From the NCBI GenBank assembly GCA_016201185.1, contig JACQDG010000367.1:1-18963 (forward strand): a stretch of 18,963 nucleotides of DNA, written 5' to 3'. This document shows, one piece after another, positions 8,401 to 15,505 of the stretch. Position 1 is the first letter of the stretch; every line of letters starts with the position of its first letter. Source of the stretch: Acidobacteriota bacterium. GTDB lineage: Bacteria > Acidobacteriota > Terriglobia > Bryobacterales > JACQDG01. The notes below the pieces were generated by a model, which did not search any database, was not told the DNA's origin, and worked only from the letters and a program-made list of their open reading frames with translations. A program made the translations under genes and the position numbers.

Positions 8401-8690
8401 GCAATGATGCTCCGCAGGTCGGAGCCCACCAGCAGCTCCATGACAATGTAAGCGAAGTCTTCTTGCTCGCCCAGGTCGTAAACGGTGACGATGTGGGGAT
8501 GCTGGAGCTTGGCGCAGGAGCGGGCCTCGCGGTAGAAGCGCTGCTTCAGCTCGGAGTCCACGTCGGCGCCGGTGTGGATGGTCTTCATCGCCACGTCGCG
8601 CTCGAGCACAGTGTCGCGGGCGCGAAAGACGGTCCCCATGCCGCCCGTGCCGAGCTTTTCCAGGATCTCGTACTTGCCGAGAGTCTTCAT
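5403..8690 (-). CDS. Membrane Ser/Thr protein kinase with extracytoplasmic SH3-like and TPR regions
   Basis: This is a Hanks-type kinase of the PknB/Stk kind, 1095 residues. The kinase domain (about 1-270) has the glycine loop GTGGMG (14-19), VAMK (Lys36), HRDIKPGN (catalytic Asp130), DFG (Asp148) and GTPDYMAPEQ. The subdomain IX aspartate that normally follows (in a pattern like RSDIFSLG) is replaced by Tyr187 (RTYLFAAA), which is unusual. A long cytoplasmic helical region (about 280-650) with repeat-like segments and a Pro/Ala-rich linker (about 660-800) lead to one membrane span (about 808-830). Outside are a bacterial SH3-like domain (about 845-915, with YAAPVPGAKILASL and RGDRLNVLRL) and a C-terminal TPR-like helix pair (about 1043-1090). 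It shares ATGA (8687-8690) with the phosphatase gene, so translation is probably coupled and the two enzymes likely oppose each other. Confidence 0.93.
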   Translation of the reverse strand: MKTLGKYEILEKLGTGGMGTVFRARDTVLERDVAMKTIHTGADVDSELKQRFYREARSCAKLQHPHIVTVYDLGEQEDFAYIVMELLVGSDLRSIIAEKRPMPLETRLELSAQVCEGLAHAHRNGIVHRDIKPGNIFIQQGNWAKILDFGIARVTASQLTRAGAALGTPDYMAPEQIGGKPCETRTYLFAAALVFFEFLVSEHPFKGSNVAKRIVSEQPQSLCAIDTRMPASLEQLMARGLDKSPERRFQTGDEFAGALRAVREELRLKVAELYPQVESLRNEVLASRAELGDFERCPRILALFQEAGADWNAVDQGTPKTPAAATYLELHEILAALERIRGALEKALSLAQTALKGLRHARVMVKKGDLEGSFREIERLKSEFPDHPQIRALGEEVAAAKLLSAPSSEPAAPLATEAGASAGPVRSGPDLLPLLARLQQSIEEQDRATIAECSQQLRVVLTEQAGGSEEALRLRAQAEKALLTADFELARARFAERMQENDVSGAEESLQFMENLPLMDPEKIETRQRYRREFDEVRLDEDPNEQRMADFLRLLHEFDEAVDHQRPAAASQALGRMQELLAADERFAMAVSECEKRLNELVPVAAVPPQDPIMVALRQRARQLLELDCRQCVAFVESLGPRQQKDKEIAAIKQNALAGLERPKPAAPEKPPAAAASRSEPLPSGPFEVPGPAARSAQPAPPPAPPKLPEVPAVPAPAPAPPPAEVKKPAPPPASTAMRTPSPTSPPSTASRGIATLEHVKAPVKRPVPAASPPSLPRMTPPAGRPTAVGTRKAPARAMPSTDGLQPAQKWVVGGFTAGILLLAGVIGYRLIPRSAPVAPALASAEVASAETRIYAAPVPGAKILASLRRGDRLNVLRLPGSRDKQWVEVQYVTPKRALPRGYANTADLGNWSSEEPEAALALLKLSAPGDSAAEPEIRTQLEKLAAFVARFGISPQGPEANLEMARLNLALARMGKGAGRPFSEWQNNLDAAAGQIATARSDPDLAGQADRTRRDWEALREPPAPFSTTAPRGRSLRVEQGMARATEAWKDGRYNEALRTLDQVLRNRPNYTPAIELRQRVHRAKQFEARLPSR

Positions 8691-9358
8691 GCCTGCGGAT
8701 CCCGCTGATCGGCGTAGCGCACCAGAATGCAGGAAACGTTGTCCGGGGCCCCGTTACCCCGGGCTGCCTCGACCAACCGCGCCGCCATTCGCTCCAGTGC
8801 GCCGCCGGCCGCCACAATGGACCGCACCGCCGCTTCGTCCACCACTCCGTGCAAGCCATCGCTCGACAACAGCAGGAGGTCCTGATAGCAGAGGGGGTAC
8901 TCCATGGTCTGCACGTCGATGGTCTCCCGCGAGCCCGTGGCCTGGGTCAGCACATTGCGCATGGGGTGGCGCAGGGCCTCCTCAGGGTTCAGGGTCCCCT
9001 GCCGGATCATGGCTCCTACCCATGTGTCGTCCCTAGTGAGCTGTTTTAATTCCCCGTTGCGGGACAGGTAGACTCGGCTGTCGCCGACGCTGCCGATGGC
9101 TGCCTTGTCCTCGCGGACGAGAACGGCGGCCACGGTGGTTCCCATGCCGGCGTATTCCGGTGACTGCTCGGACCGCTTCCACACCTGGCGGTTGGCCAGT
9201 TGAATCGCCGTCGAGAGGCGGTTTTCGTCCAAAGAGATGGAAAAGTCGTATCCGAACGGCCAGGTAACGTCAACGCGATCGCGGGAGGACTCAATGTAGT
9301 AGCGAATCGTCGTCAGCGCCAGTTCGGCCGCCACCTCTCCGTGGCTGTGGCCTCCCAT
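8687..9358 (-). CDS. PP2C-family Ser/Thr protein phosphatase, 5' end uncertain
   Basis: This metal-dependent phosphatase probably reverses phosphorylation by the kinase next to it. Visible motifs are DGMGGH, MGTTVAAVLV, GDSRVYL, TRDDTW, SSDGLHGVVD and GAPDNVSCILV. The ATG at 9358 is the Met of DGMGGH, so starting there would lose the metal-binding Asp just before it. The same frame continues upstream with family-like sequence (LEDRILIDDSSSLFVVADG) and stays open to a TAG at 9539-9541, yet has no ATG, GTG or TTG. An ATG at 9432 is in the wrong frame: one extra base near 9418-9421 would give MERLG followed by LEDRILIDD. The gene therefore probably starts at about 9432 and carries a one-base error or frameshift. 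Even so, it would lack the usual first strand (DxGxxRxxNED). Confidence 0.82.
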   Translation of the reverse strand: MGGHSHGEVAAELALTTIRYYIESSRDRVDVTWPFGYDFSISLDENRLSTAIQLANRQVWKRSEQSPEYAGMGTTVAAVLVREDKAAIGSVGDSRVYLSRNGELKQLTRDDTWVGAMIRQGTLNPEEALRHPMRNVLTQATGSRETIDVQTMEYPLCYQDLLLLSSDGLHGVVDEAAVRSIVAAGGALERMAARLVEAARGNGAPDNVSCILVRYADQRDPQA

Positions 9359-9456
9359 CCCGTCAGCAACGACGAAAAGAGAGGAACTGTCGTCGATCAG
9401 GATGCGGTCCTCGAGCCTCCCAATCGTTCCATTACTACTACCCAGCCCGGGCCTAA

Positions 9457-9474
9457 GGGGCCCCTCCGGGCCCC
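9457..9474. other. GC-rich perfect hairpin in the phosphatase leader
   Basis: GGGGCCC (9457-9463) and GGGCCCC (9468-9474) form a perfect seven-base stem with a four-base loop, within a longer run of GGCC-type palindromes. It lies between the phosphatase and the divergent hydrolase gene, upstream of the disputed phosphatase start. Such a stem may be a regulatory structure and is also a place where sequencing errors arise. Confidence 0.4.
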
Positions 9475-9521
9475 ACGGCCAGGATGTCCTAGATTTTACT
9501 CTTATTTGGCTCTTGTTGGGT

Positions 9522-9551
9522 ATTATCCGGCAGTCATACTACCCTTGTCGC
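9522..9551 (-). promoter_or_regulatory. Promoter candidate for the phosphatase-kinase-PEGA operon
   Basis: On the minus strand GCGACA (9546-9551, four of six consensus positions) is followed after 18 bases by GATAAT (9522-9527, five of six). It points at the phosphatase gene. For the divergent hydrolase gene I see only a -10-like TATAGAAT (9603-9610) too close to its ATG to be convincing. Confidence 0.35.
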
Positions 9552-9619
9552 CCATCGGCGGACCGGCAGGGTGGTTTCCTTTCAGTTTCCTGCGCCTTTC
9601 GTTATAGAATCAGAGCACT

Positions 9620-11032
9620 ATGACACGTTATGCCGCCGTTCTACTTTGCCTCTTGTTCGCCGGGACCCTGGTGGTTTCCACTGGCGCCCGGTCCGCCGAT
9701 CCCCGCTTGAACAATTCCTTTCGCCGCGAAGAGCAAAACGGCTGGATCTATGTCCATCTGGAGGGGAGTCCCCGGGAACTGGGGTTCCAGCACGGCTACT
9801 GGCTGGAGCCCGAAATCCTGGCGACCTTCCAGGCCGCAAGCCGGCTGGCCGAGCACGACAGCCGTCGTCCCTGGGCCTTTTTCCGGGAGACGGCCGAAAA
9901 GGTCCTCTGGCCCCATGTCGAGCAGCAGTACCGGGAAGAGCTGCAAGGTGTTGCCGAGGGGATCAAGGCGCGGGGTGGCTCGCTCGACCTGTGGGACATC
10001 GTGGCCCACAACGCCATGGAGGAGTTGTCAGGCTATTACGTGCCGTGGCTGAACAAACAGCAGGCGGCAGGGGTTAAGACCCGCGGGGCGCCGGAAAGCT
10101 GCAGCGCCTTTGTGGCCACGGGCAGCTATACCCGCGACGGCCGCATCGTCATCGGGCACAACAACTGGACGGATTACGCCACCGGACGCAACTGGAACGT
10201 CGTTTTCGACATGGCGCCGGCTTTCGGCTACCACATCTTCATGGACGGCATCCCCGGCATCATCGCCAGCGACGACGATTTCGGCATCAACTCGGCCGGG
10301 CTGATCATCACCGAAACGACCATCAGCCAGTTCGAGGGGTTTGAGCCCAAAGGCATTCCGGAGTTCGTGCGGGCGCGCAAAGCGATGCAGTACGCCGCCT
10401 CCATCGACGACTTCGACCGCATCATGCGGGAGGGTAACAACGGCGGCTACGCCAACGCCTGGCTGCTCGCTGACCGCAAGACCAACGAGATCGCCCGGCT
10501 CGAGCTGGGGCTAAAAAATGTCAACCTGGAGCGGACCAAGGATGGCTACTTCGTGGGCGCCAACTTTCCGGTGAGCGAAAGGCTGGCGCGCGAGGAAACC
10601 CCGGGCTACGACATGAAGGACCCGTCCATCAGCGGCAATGCGCGGCGGGCCCGCTGGGAGCAACTCATGGCCGAGTACCGAGGCAAGATCGACTTGGCGG
10701 TAGGGCAGAAGTTTCTTAGCGACCACTACGACACCTTCACCCGTAGCCAGGACCCCAGCCAGCGGACTTTATGCGGGCACGTGGACTTGTCGCGCGAAGG
10801 CATGCGACCCTGGCAGCCGCCCTTCGGGCCGGCCGGCACGGTGCAGAACAAGGTGACCGACGCCGCCATGGCTGAGCGGATGAGCTTCACCGCCGCCATG
10901 GGCCATGCCTGCGGCCTGCACTTCAAGGCTGAGGAGCACCTCCGCCGCCACCCGGAGTTCAGCTGGCAGAAGGGTATATTGCGGGACCTCGATTCCTATC
11001 CCTGGACGACGTTCTCCGCGGCGAGGAAGTAG
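9620..11032 (+). CDS. Secreted C45/phospholipase-B-like Ntn hydrolase
   Basis: The 470-residue product starts with a clear signal peptide (about 1-26, ending GARSA), so it acts in the periplasm or outside. The core fits the C45 acyltransferase/phospholipase B-like Ntn-hydrolase family: an N-terminal part with GFQHGYWL and DIVAHNAMEEL, then CSAFVATGSYTRDGRIVIGHNNW with Cys161 as the predicted nucleophile, exposed by self-cleavage after ESC's serine. Later come MDGIPGIIASDDDFGINSAGL, in line with the substrate pocket, and GGYANAWLLAD. Known relatives cleave or transfer amide-linked acyl groups (isopenicillin N acyltransferase, acid ceramidase-like and phospholipase B-like proteins); the substrate here cannot be told. 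The start is ATG 9620; no good Shine-Dalgarno sequence is visible. It is a single gene, divergent from the phosphatase operon and convergent with the histidine kinase gene. Confidence 0.85.
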   Translation: MTRYAAVLLCLLFAGTLVVSTGARSADPRLNNSFRREEQNGWIYVHLEGSPRELGFQHGYWLEPEILATFQAASRLAEHDSRRPWAFFRETAEKVLWPHVEQQYREELQGVAEGIKARGGSLDLWDIVAHNAMEELSGYYVPWLNKQQAAGVKTRGAPESCSAFVATGSYTRDGRIVIGHNNWTDYATGRNWNVVFDMAPAFGYHIFMDGIPGIIASDDDFGINSAGLIITETTISQFEGFEPKGIPEFVRARKAMQYAASIDDFDRIMREGNNGGYANAWLLADRKTNEIARLELGLKNVNLERTKDGYFVGANFPVSERLAREETPGYDMKDPSISGNARRARWEQLMAEYRGKIDLAVGQKFLSDHYDTFTRSQDPSQRTLCGHVDLSREGMRPWQPPFGPAGTVQNKVTDAAMAERMSFTAAMGHACGLHFKAEEHLRRHPEFSWQKGILRDLDSYPWTTFSAARK

Positions 11033-11040
11033 TTTTCCAC

Positions 11041-11064
11041 CGCAGAGCCGCAGAGGGCGCAGAG
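11041..11064. repeat. CGCAGAG short tandem repeat between convergent genes
   Basis: Three copies of CGCAGAG occur at 11041-11047, 11049-11055 and 11058-11064 in the 49-base gap between the hydrolase and histidine kinase genes. This type of CACCGCAGAG-GCAGAG sequence is, from general knowledge, a common dispersed intergenic repeat in acidobacterial and some other genomes. It may serve as a bidirectional end signal; no T tract is present. Confidence 0.55.
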
Positions 11065-11081
11065 AACACCTCACAGGCGGT

Positions 11082-12857
11082 CTACGTCACGTTCTGCTTT
11101 TGGAGATCGGCGGCAGGTTCTGCCACCGGCTGCGCCAGCGGCAGGCGGATGAAGAACGCGGCGCCCCGGCCGGGTTCCGATTCGACCCACATCTCCCCGC
11201 CGTGGTCGCGGACCGTCTGGCGGGCCAGGGCCAGCCCTAAACCCATGCCATTCCGCTTGCCGGCGCTGGCGAAGGGCTGGAAGAGCTGCTCACGAATCTC
11301 GGGGCGAATGCCGGGACCGGTATCCTGGACGCGAACGGTCACCGAGCCGGGATCGATGTGCGCGTCCACGGTGAGGTGGCCGCCGCCGGGCATTTCCTCA
11401 AGCGCATTCACCAGCAGGTTGCTGAAGGCCCGCTCCAGCCGGCCTCGGTCGGCCGCTACCAGAACCTCATCCGGGACGGAAACAACCAGCTCGACCCTTT
11501 GCGTTTCGGCGACGCTGCGCAGCGGGTCGACGGCAGCCTGCACGATGTCCCTCAGGGGGCGCTCTTCCCTTTCCTCGGTGGTCTTCCCGCGTGAGATGTT
11601 CAGCAGGTCGGCCAGCATGTCCTGCATTTTCCTCGAGGCTTTGTAAATGTTTCCCGCCAGGCGCTTCTGCTGGTGAACGGGTAGCTCGGTGTGGACCAGC
11701 AGTTCGCTGCCCCCGTAAATCGCCGCCAGCGGATTGCGCAAATCGTGGACGATCGAGCTCGCCAGACGGCCGATGGTCGAGAGGCGCTCGTTGCGGATCA
11801 GCTCCTCTCGCGCGTCCTGGATCGAGGCGCACATGTTGTTGAAGGTGCGGGCCAGCCGGCCGATCTCGTCGTTCGAGACGGGCTCCACGCGGCTGGCGTA
11901 GTTTTCATGGGCCACCTCGGCGGCGGCGTGGTCCAGCGCTTCGATGGGCCGGATGATCCGCCGGGCTAAGACATACGTGATCAGGAAACCCAACCCCAGC
12001 GAAACAATCCAGATGGCAGCGATCTGGCGGCGGAGAGCGGCGTAGCCGGCCGTGGCCGCCTCGAGCGAACGCAGCACGCTCAGGCGCCCCACCTTGCGGC
12101 CCTCCAAATCCAGGAGCGGCTCGGAGAGCTCGATGTAATTCAAGTCGGGGGCGGCGAGACGCTCCGGCACGCCCTCGGGACGGTGGTTCATTAGAGAAAG
12201 CAGCGAGGAAGCGCGACGCTCCAGAGTAGAAGCAAACAGCCGGCTTCCGGAATAGAAGGCAAAATCGCTGCCGGTAGACAACTTCAACTGGGCAGCCACG
12301 GCATCAGACACCTCGAAGCCCGTCACGAGCACGTTGATCAGGGCCAATCCGGTCCCTGACTGCACGTAGACGGGTGTCACAACAAACTGGTAGAGGCGAT
12401 CTTGGATCAGGCCGAAGCCGCTCTGCTGGGCGGGGAACCGGGCGCGGGCCTGGTCTACGAAGTGCAGCTCGTCGGGCACGGTGGTAGAGCCGACCACAGC
12501 CAGCCGGGTGATGACGCGGCCCCTGGGATCGGCCACCACCAGCAGACCGCCCTCCCCGATCTCCCTTTCCAGGTTCCGCAACAGGTCGCCGGCGGTGTCT
12601 CGGATGGTAGCCACGTCGCTCGTGCCGAAGGCGGCCCGCACGTGCGGCGCCCTCGAGATATGCCCGCTGAGCGTTTCCAGAGCCTGCGCCCGGGCCCTCC
12701 ACAAGGAACGATAGGCCCGGAGGCTGCTAGCCACCTCGGCGGTGAGCTGCTTCATGGTCGTGTTCACCAGGTGCTGGGAAACAATCCAACCAGTAACTAC
12801 GAACAGAACCGTAATGGCCAGCGATGTGGACAGCCAGATTTTGGTCAGTAGCCGCAT
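11082..12857 (-). CDS. Sensor histidine kinase with periplasmic Cache-like domain and HAMP
   Basis: The 591-residue product has two membrane spans (about 11-30 and 283-303) flanking a large periplasmic sensor of some 250 residues. Its pattern (LLVVADPRGRVITR, DRLYQFVVTPVY, LINVLVTGFEVSDAVAAQL) fits a double Cache-type domain of sensor kinases. A HAMP linker (RPIEALDHAAAEVAHENY, DEIGRLARTFNNM) leads to a HisKA segment with SIVHDLRNPLAA, whose His371 is the autophosphorylation site. The ATPase domain has the N box (NLLVNALEEM), DTGPGI and GMGLGLA. It is the last gene of a tight operon; its start lies three bases after the stop of the cupredoxin-like gene, with GGAG just upstream. Its likely partner is the PhoB-type regulator at the operon's other end, with the CheY-like protein as a second possible target. 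The signal is unknown; the neighbouring envelope proteins suggest a periplasmic or outer-membrane cue. Confidence 0.93.
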   Translation of the reverse strand: MRLLTKIWLSTSLAITVLFVVTGWIVSQHLVNTTMKQLTAEVASSLRAYRSLWRARAQALETLSGHISRAPHVRAAFGTSDVATIRDTAGDLLRNLEREIGEGGLLVVADPRGRVITRLAVVGSTTVPDELHFVDQARARFPAQQSGFGLIQDRLYQFVVTPVYVQSGTGLALINVLVTGFEVSDAVAAQLKLSTGSDFAFYSGSRLFASTLERRASSLLSLMNHRPEGVPERLAAPDLNYIELSEPLLDLEGRKVGRLSVLRSLEAATAGYAALRRQIAAIWIVSLGLGFLITYVLARRIIRPIEALDHAAAEVAHENYASRVEPVSNDEIGRLARTFNNMCASIQDAREELIRNERLSTIGRLASSIVHDLRNPLAAIYGGSELLVHTELPVHQQKRLAGNIYKASRKMQDMLADLLNISRGKTTEEREERPLRDIVQAAVDPLRSVAETQRVELVVSVPDEVLVAADRGRLERAFSNLLVNALEEMPGGGHLTVDAHIDPGSVTVRVQDTGPGIRPEIREQLFQPFASAGKRNGMGLGLALARQTVRDHGGEMWVESEPGRGAAFFIRLPLAQPVAEPAADLQKQNVT

Positions 12858-12860
12858 CGC

Positions 12861-13587
12861 CTATCTCCGCCCTCCCGGATAAAAGATACGGTCTTCGGGC
12901 GCCGGGGGATAGTCCCGGCCGTACTTGTTCTTATGGGGAAGGGCCAGGTAGCCCTCTTTCGAAATCCGGATCTCCGGTAGCGCCAGGTTCCCGCCGTCGA
13001 CGGTGATCCTTCGCTCGAGCGCCGCCAGCACTGGCGCCTGGGCCCGCTCCTGCCATACCAGCAGCCGGTAAGCGCCCGGCGGCGCCTGAATTTCGAAGTG
13101 CCCACCCGGACCGGTGACGGTGAAGTAAGGCGTGGGCAACACGGCGATGACTGCGCTCATCGTGGCGTGGATGTTGCAGAACACCCGGACCATGCCCGGC
13201 CGCCGGAACACCACGCGTCGCGAGCTTTGCGGGGCGTACAGGTGGAGGTCGAACACCTGACCGTCATAATTGGAAAAAACGAAAATCCACCGCCGTGCCG
13301 ACCTCGACCGCCAGCACATGGGGAATGAAGGTCTTATTTTTCTGCAGCATGGTGGCCCGGAGCGGCCGGCCGGCCGGAGGTTGAGGGGCGCCATTCCACG
13401 GCTCCAGCCACACCACCACGCCCGAATAATCCCGTTCCTTATTAACCGCGCGATCCTTGGAATTGATCAGCACGACATTGCCGGCGACCGTAGCAGCCGG
13501 CGCCGTCGAAGCCGCCATGCCGCACAGACACACCATCACGCCGGCGAGAAGCGCTCGGCGTCTTTGTGGCTGGGTGATGAGAATCAT
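12861..13587 (-). pseudogene. Cupredoxin-like (methylamine-utilization-type) secreted protein, frameshifted
   Basis: Two minus-strand frames together make one protein. The first (13587 to about 13280) gives a signal peptide, VVVWLEPWNG and MLQKNKTFIPHVLAVEVGTAVDF; it then runs into a stop at 13264-13266. The second picks up with FSNYDGQVFDLHLYAP, VRVFCNIHATMSAVIAVLPTPYF and a carboxypeptidase-regulatory-like tail (GPGGHFEIQAPPGAYRLLVW) ending at 12861. In this family VDF is normally followed by PNxDPxFHN, with a copper-ligand His, before VFSNYDG; that segment of about nine residues is absent exactly at the frame change, beside a six-T run (13274-13279, minus strand). Removing one T would restore the frame but not the missing segment; alternatively a single 26-base deletion explains both. 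The CNIHxxM copper ligands remain. It follows the porin-like gene by four bases. If functional at all, metal binding should be altered. Confidence 0.82.
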
Positions 13588-13591
13588 GCCC

Positions 13592-15001
13592 CTAAAACAA
13601 GTATGCCAGAGCCAGGTCGTAATGGTTGTTCAGCGGTCGCTGGCCGTTCAGGAACCAGGTGCGGACCTGGGAAGCTTCGCCTCCTATCACTACATTATTG
13701 GCCAGCCGGTAGAAAATGTTGGCCGCGTAAGCCATGTTCCTGGCGATGCCGCCCGGGGCCAGGTCGAAGTTGTTGGGGTCGTCCTCGCCGCCGTAGAGAT
13801 TGAAGCTCAGCCGCGGCGTTGCAACGAAAGTGACCTGAGCCCAGCCGCCCCGCGTGCGGACCGGAATCACGCGGAACTGGCCGGGGGCGACGGTTACAAT
13901 CGTGAAGCCTTGCCCCCCTCCCCCACCTCCCAGCTTGGCCAGGTTCCGGCCGAAGAACCAGGCGCCCGTGAACTCGATTCGCTCAATCGGATTGAGGAAC
14001 CAGTCGAGCGAGAAGGCCCGGGCCGGAACGGAGGCGCCGGCCACGTGGGTCTGGCTCACGTGAAAGCCCGGAGCAATCTCGATGCGTCGGCGGTCGTCGA
14101 ATTTGTGAGCGAACTGGAAACGGCCCTCCAGGGCGGGGCGCTTGGAGGCGAGGGTGGAATAGAGCTCGGGCGTGATCCGGGCGCCTTCTTCGTATGTTTG
14201 GGAAACGCCGATGCGGGCGCTCAGCTCCTGGCCCGGACCCAGGGTCAATCTCTGCTCGAAGCGGGCCTGCGGCCGCCAGCGCCACAGATTGCCTGCTGCG
14301 GTAAGGGGCGAGACGCCCACCTGCGCCAGGGAATTGGGCTCGCGCGGAGCAAAGATCGGCTTTTCTTGCCCCACCAGGAAGCTACGGGAGTTCCACTGGC
14401 CCTCGATGAAAGCTGTGCGCAGTCGCACTGTCTGGTAGAGAACTTCACTATCTCCGCCGAAAGCATCCATGATAAAGGACCCGCGGAAGCGGCCGCCGAG
14501 AACAGCCTCCGGGCCCTCGAATTCCAGGCCCAGGACGCTCTGCCGCAGAGTCGCGCCGGAATTCGCAGGGGCTGAAGCGGCGGAAGCCACGACAGGGTTG
14601 TCGGCCCCTCCGCCGTGCTGCGTGTTGGAAAAAAGATTGAACAGGGCCATGCCGGTGAGCCGCACCGGGACGCGGTGGGTCGTCTCCACCTTGACCTGGT
14701 CCTGCTCGGCCACGCGGCCGGCCTGCACTTCGAGCTTTTCCTCCAGTTCCTCCAGGCGGGCGGCGGTCGAGGCGCTTTCAGCAGGGCGCTCTAGGGCGCC
14801 CGCAGGAGTTTCTTGCTTGGCCTTGGTCAGTTCCTGCCGCAGGAGCCGCACCTCGGTCAGCAGCTCGGTGTTTTGCTGCTCCAGCCGCTCGAGCCTCTGG
14901 GTGATGGCCTCCAGGTTCACGGCGGTCTGGGAACGGGCCGGCATGGCGCCTATGACTAATGCTGTGAGGAAGAGGCGGGTAAAATGAGGAACGGTTCGCA
15001 T
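13592..15001 (-). CDS. Porin-like outer-membrane beta-barrel protein with coiled-coil N-terminus
   Basis: A signal peptide (about residues 1-24, ending ARSQ) is followed by a heptad-rich coiled coil (about 28-105, with LERLEQQNTELLTEVRLLRQEL) and then about 360 residues of alternating polar/hydrophobic strands typical of an outer-membrane barrel (VPVRLTGMALFNLFSN, GRFRGSFIMDAFGG, RFQFAHKFDDRRRIEIAPGF). The protein ends in phenylalanine (YDLALAYLF), as outer-membrane barrels do for assembly by the BAM machinery. The layout resembles DcaP-type and related porins, whose coiled coil contacts the periplasm; the substrate is unknown. A run of six glycines (KLGGGGGGQG) is likely an outer loop. GGAGGG lies just upstream of the ATG, and the gene begins ten bases after the CheY-like gene ends. 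Its place inside a two-component operon suggests its amount is controlled, or its substrate sensed, by that system. Confidence 0.82.
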   Translation of the reverse strand: MRTVPHFTRLFLTALVIGAMPARSQTAVNLEAITQRLERLEQQNTELLTEVRLLRQELTKAKQETPAGALERPAESASTAARLEELEEKLEVQAGRVAEQDQVKVETTHRVPVRLTGMALFNLFSNTQHGGGADNPVVASAASAPANSGATLRQSVLGLEFEGPEAVLGGRFRGSFIMDAFGGDSEVLYQTVRLRTAFIEGQWNSRSFLVGQEKPIFAPREPNSLAQVGVSPLTAAGNLWRWRPQARFEQRLTLGPGQELSARIGVSQTYEEGARITPELYSTLASKRPALEGRFQFAHKFDDRRRIEIAPGFHVSQTHVAGASVPARAFSLDWFLNPIERIEFTGAWFFGRNLAKLGGGGGGQGFTIVTVAPGQFRVIPVRTRGGWAQVTFVATPRLSFNLYGGEDDPNNFDLAPGGIARNMAYAANIFYRLANNVVIGGEASQVRTWFLNGQRPLNNHYDLALAYLF

Positions 15002-15011
15002 GGACCCTCCA

Positions 15012-15395
15012 TTAGGATGAATTCAGCAGGCACTCCACTTTCTTCCGGACTTCCAGCGGCGACCAGGGCTTGGAGAAAAAGGCGTCGGCGCCGAGGCGCT
15101 TCACCCGCTCCGAAACCTGGGGGTCGCCCAAGCCGCTTATCACAACGATTGGCAGCAGCGCGAAACGCGACTGCTGCCGCACCCGGCGGATCAGCTCGAA
15201 GCCGTCCAGGAACGGCAGCTCCAGGTCGGTAACCAGGGCATCAATGGCCGCACCTTTTTCCGGCGCCAGGTATTCCCAGGCGCGCAGGCCGTCGCTGACT
15301 CGCAGCACGTTCACGCCGGGTATGTTCTCAAGCGCAATTTCCAGTGTGGCAGCGGCCGTTTCGGCATCCTCGACGATCAAGATTTTTCTCGACAT
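15012..15395 (-). CDS. Stand-alone CheY-like receiver-domain protein
   Basis: A single receiver domain of 127 residues without an output domain. It has the acidic pair Glu9-Asp10 (ILIVEDAE), the phospho-acceptor Asp57 (ALVTDLELPFLDGF), Ser87 in the switch position (VVISGLG) and Lys109 (FFSKPW). The start at ATG 15395 is chosen because homology begins at MSRKILIVED; a TTG further up (15464) would add an arginine-rich tail that does not belong to the fold. No clear Shine-Dalgarno sequence precedes 15395. The 110 bases between it and the PhoB-type regulator gene contain no other gene. It may act as a phosphate sink or relay for the histidine kinase of the operon, or act by protein contact; no partner is visible. 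Confidence 0.88.
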   Translation of the reverse strand: MSRKILIVEDAETAAATLEIALENIPGVNVLRVSDGLRAWEYLAPEKGAAIDALVTDLELPFLDGFELIRRVRQQSRFALLPIVVISGLGDPQVSERVKRLGADAFFSKPWSPLEVRKKVECLLNSS

Positions 15396-15505
15396 GATGT
15401 TTCGGGAGGTATCCGGCGGCCGGCGCCGCCTGTCCAATTCTCGCCGAAGCCCGTTTCGCAGCAAGCCCCTCAGTTGTTAACTATCTGTTAACAATCTCCC
15501 AGGCG

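Noticed and set aside
9403..9432. Short peptide from the out-of-frame ATG at 9432
   Set aside because: The frame stops after 11 codons and has no supporting ribosome binding site; it is more useful as a hint to the true phosphatase start.
13457..14575. 372-codon plus-strand open frame opposite the porin-like gene
   Set aside because: The opposite strand has signal peptide, coiled coil and barrel pattern with terminal Phe and tight operon spacing; this frame has nothing comparable.
15396..15464. Longer start (TTG at 15464) for the CheY-like protein
   Set aside because: It adds an arginine-rich tail outside the receiver fold, and its AGGGG is only one base from the TTG.
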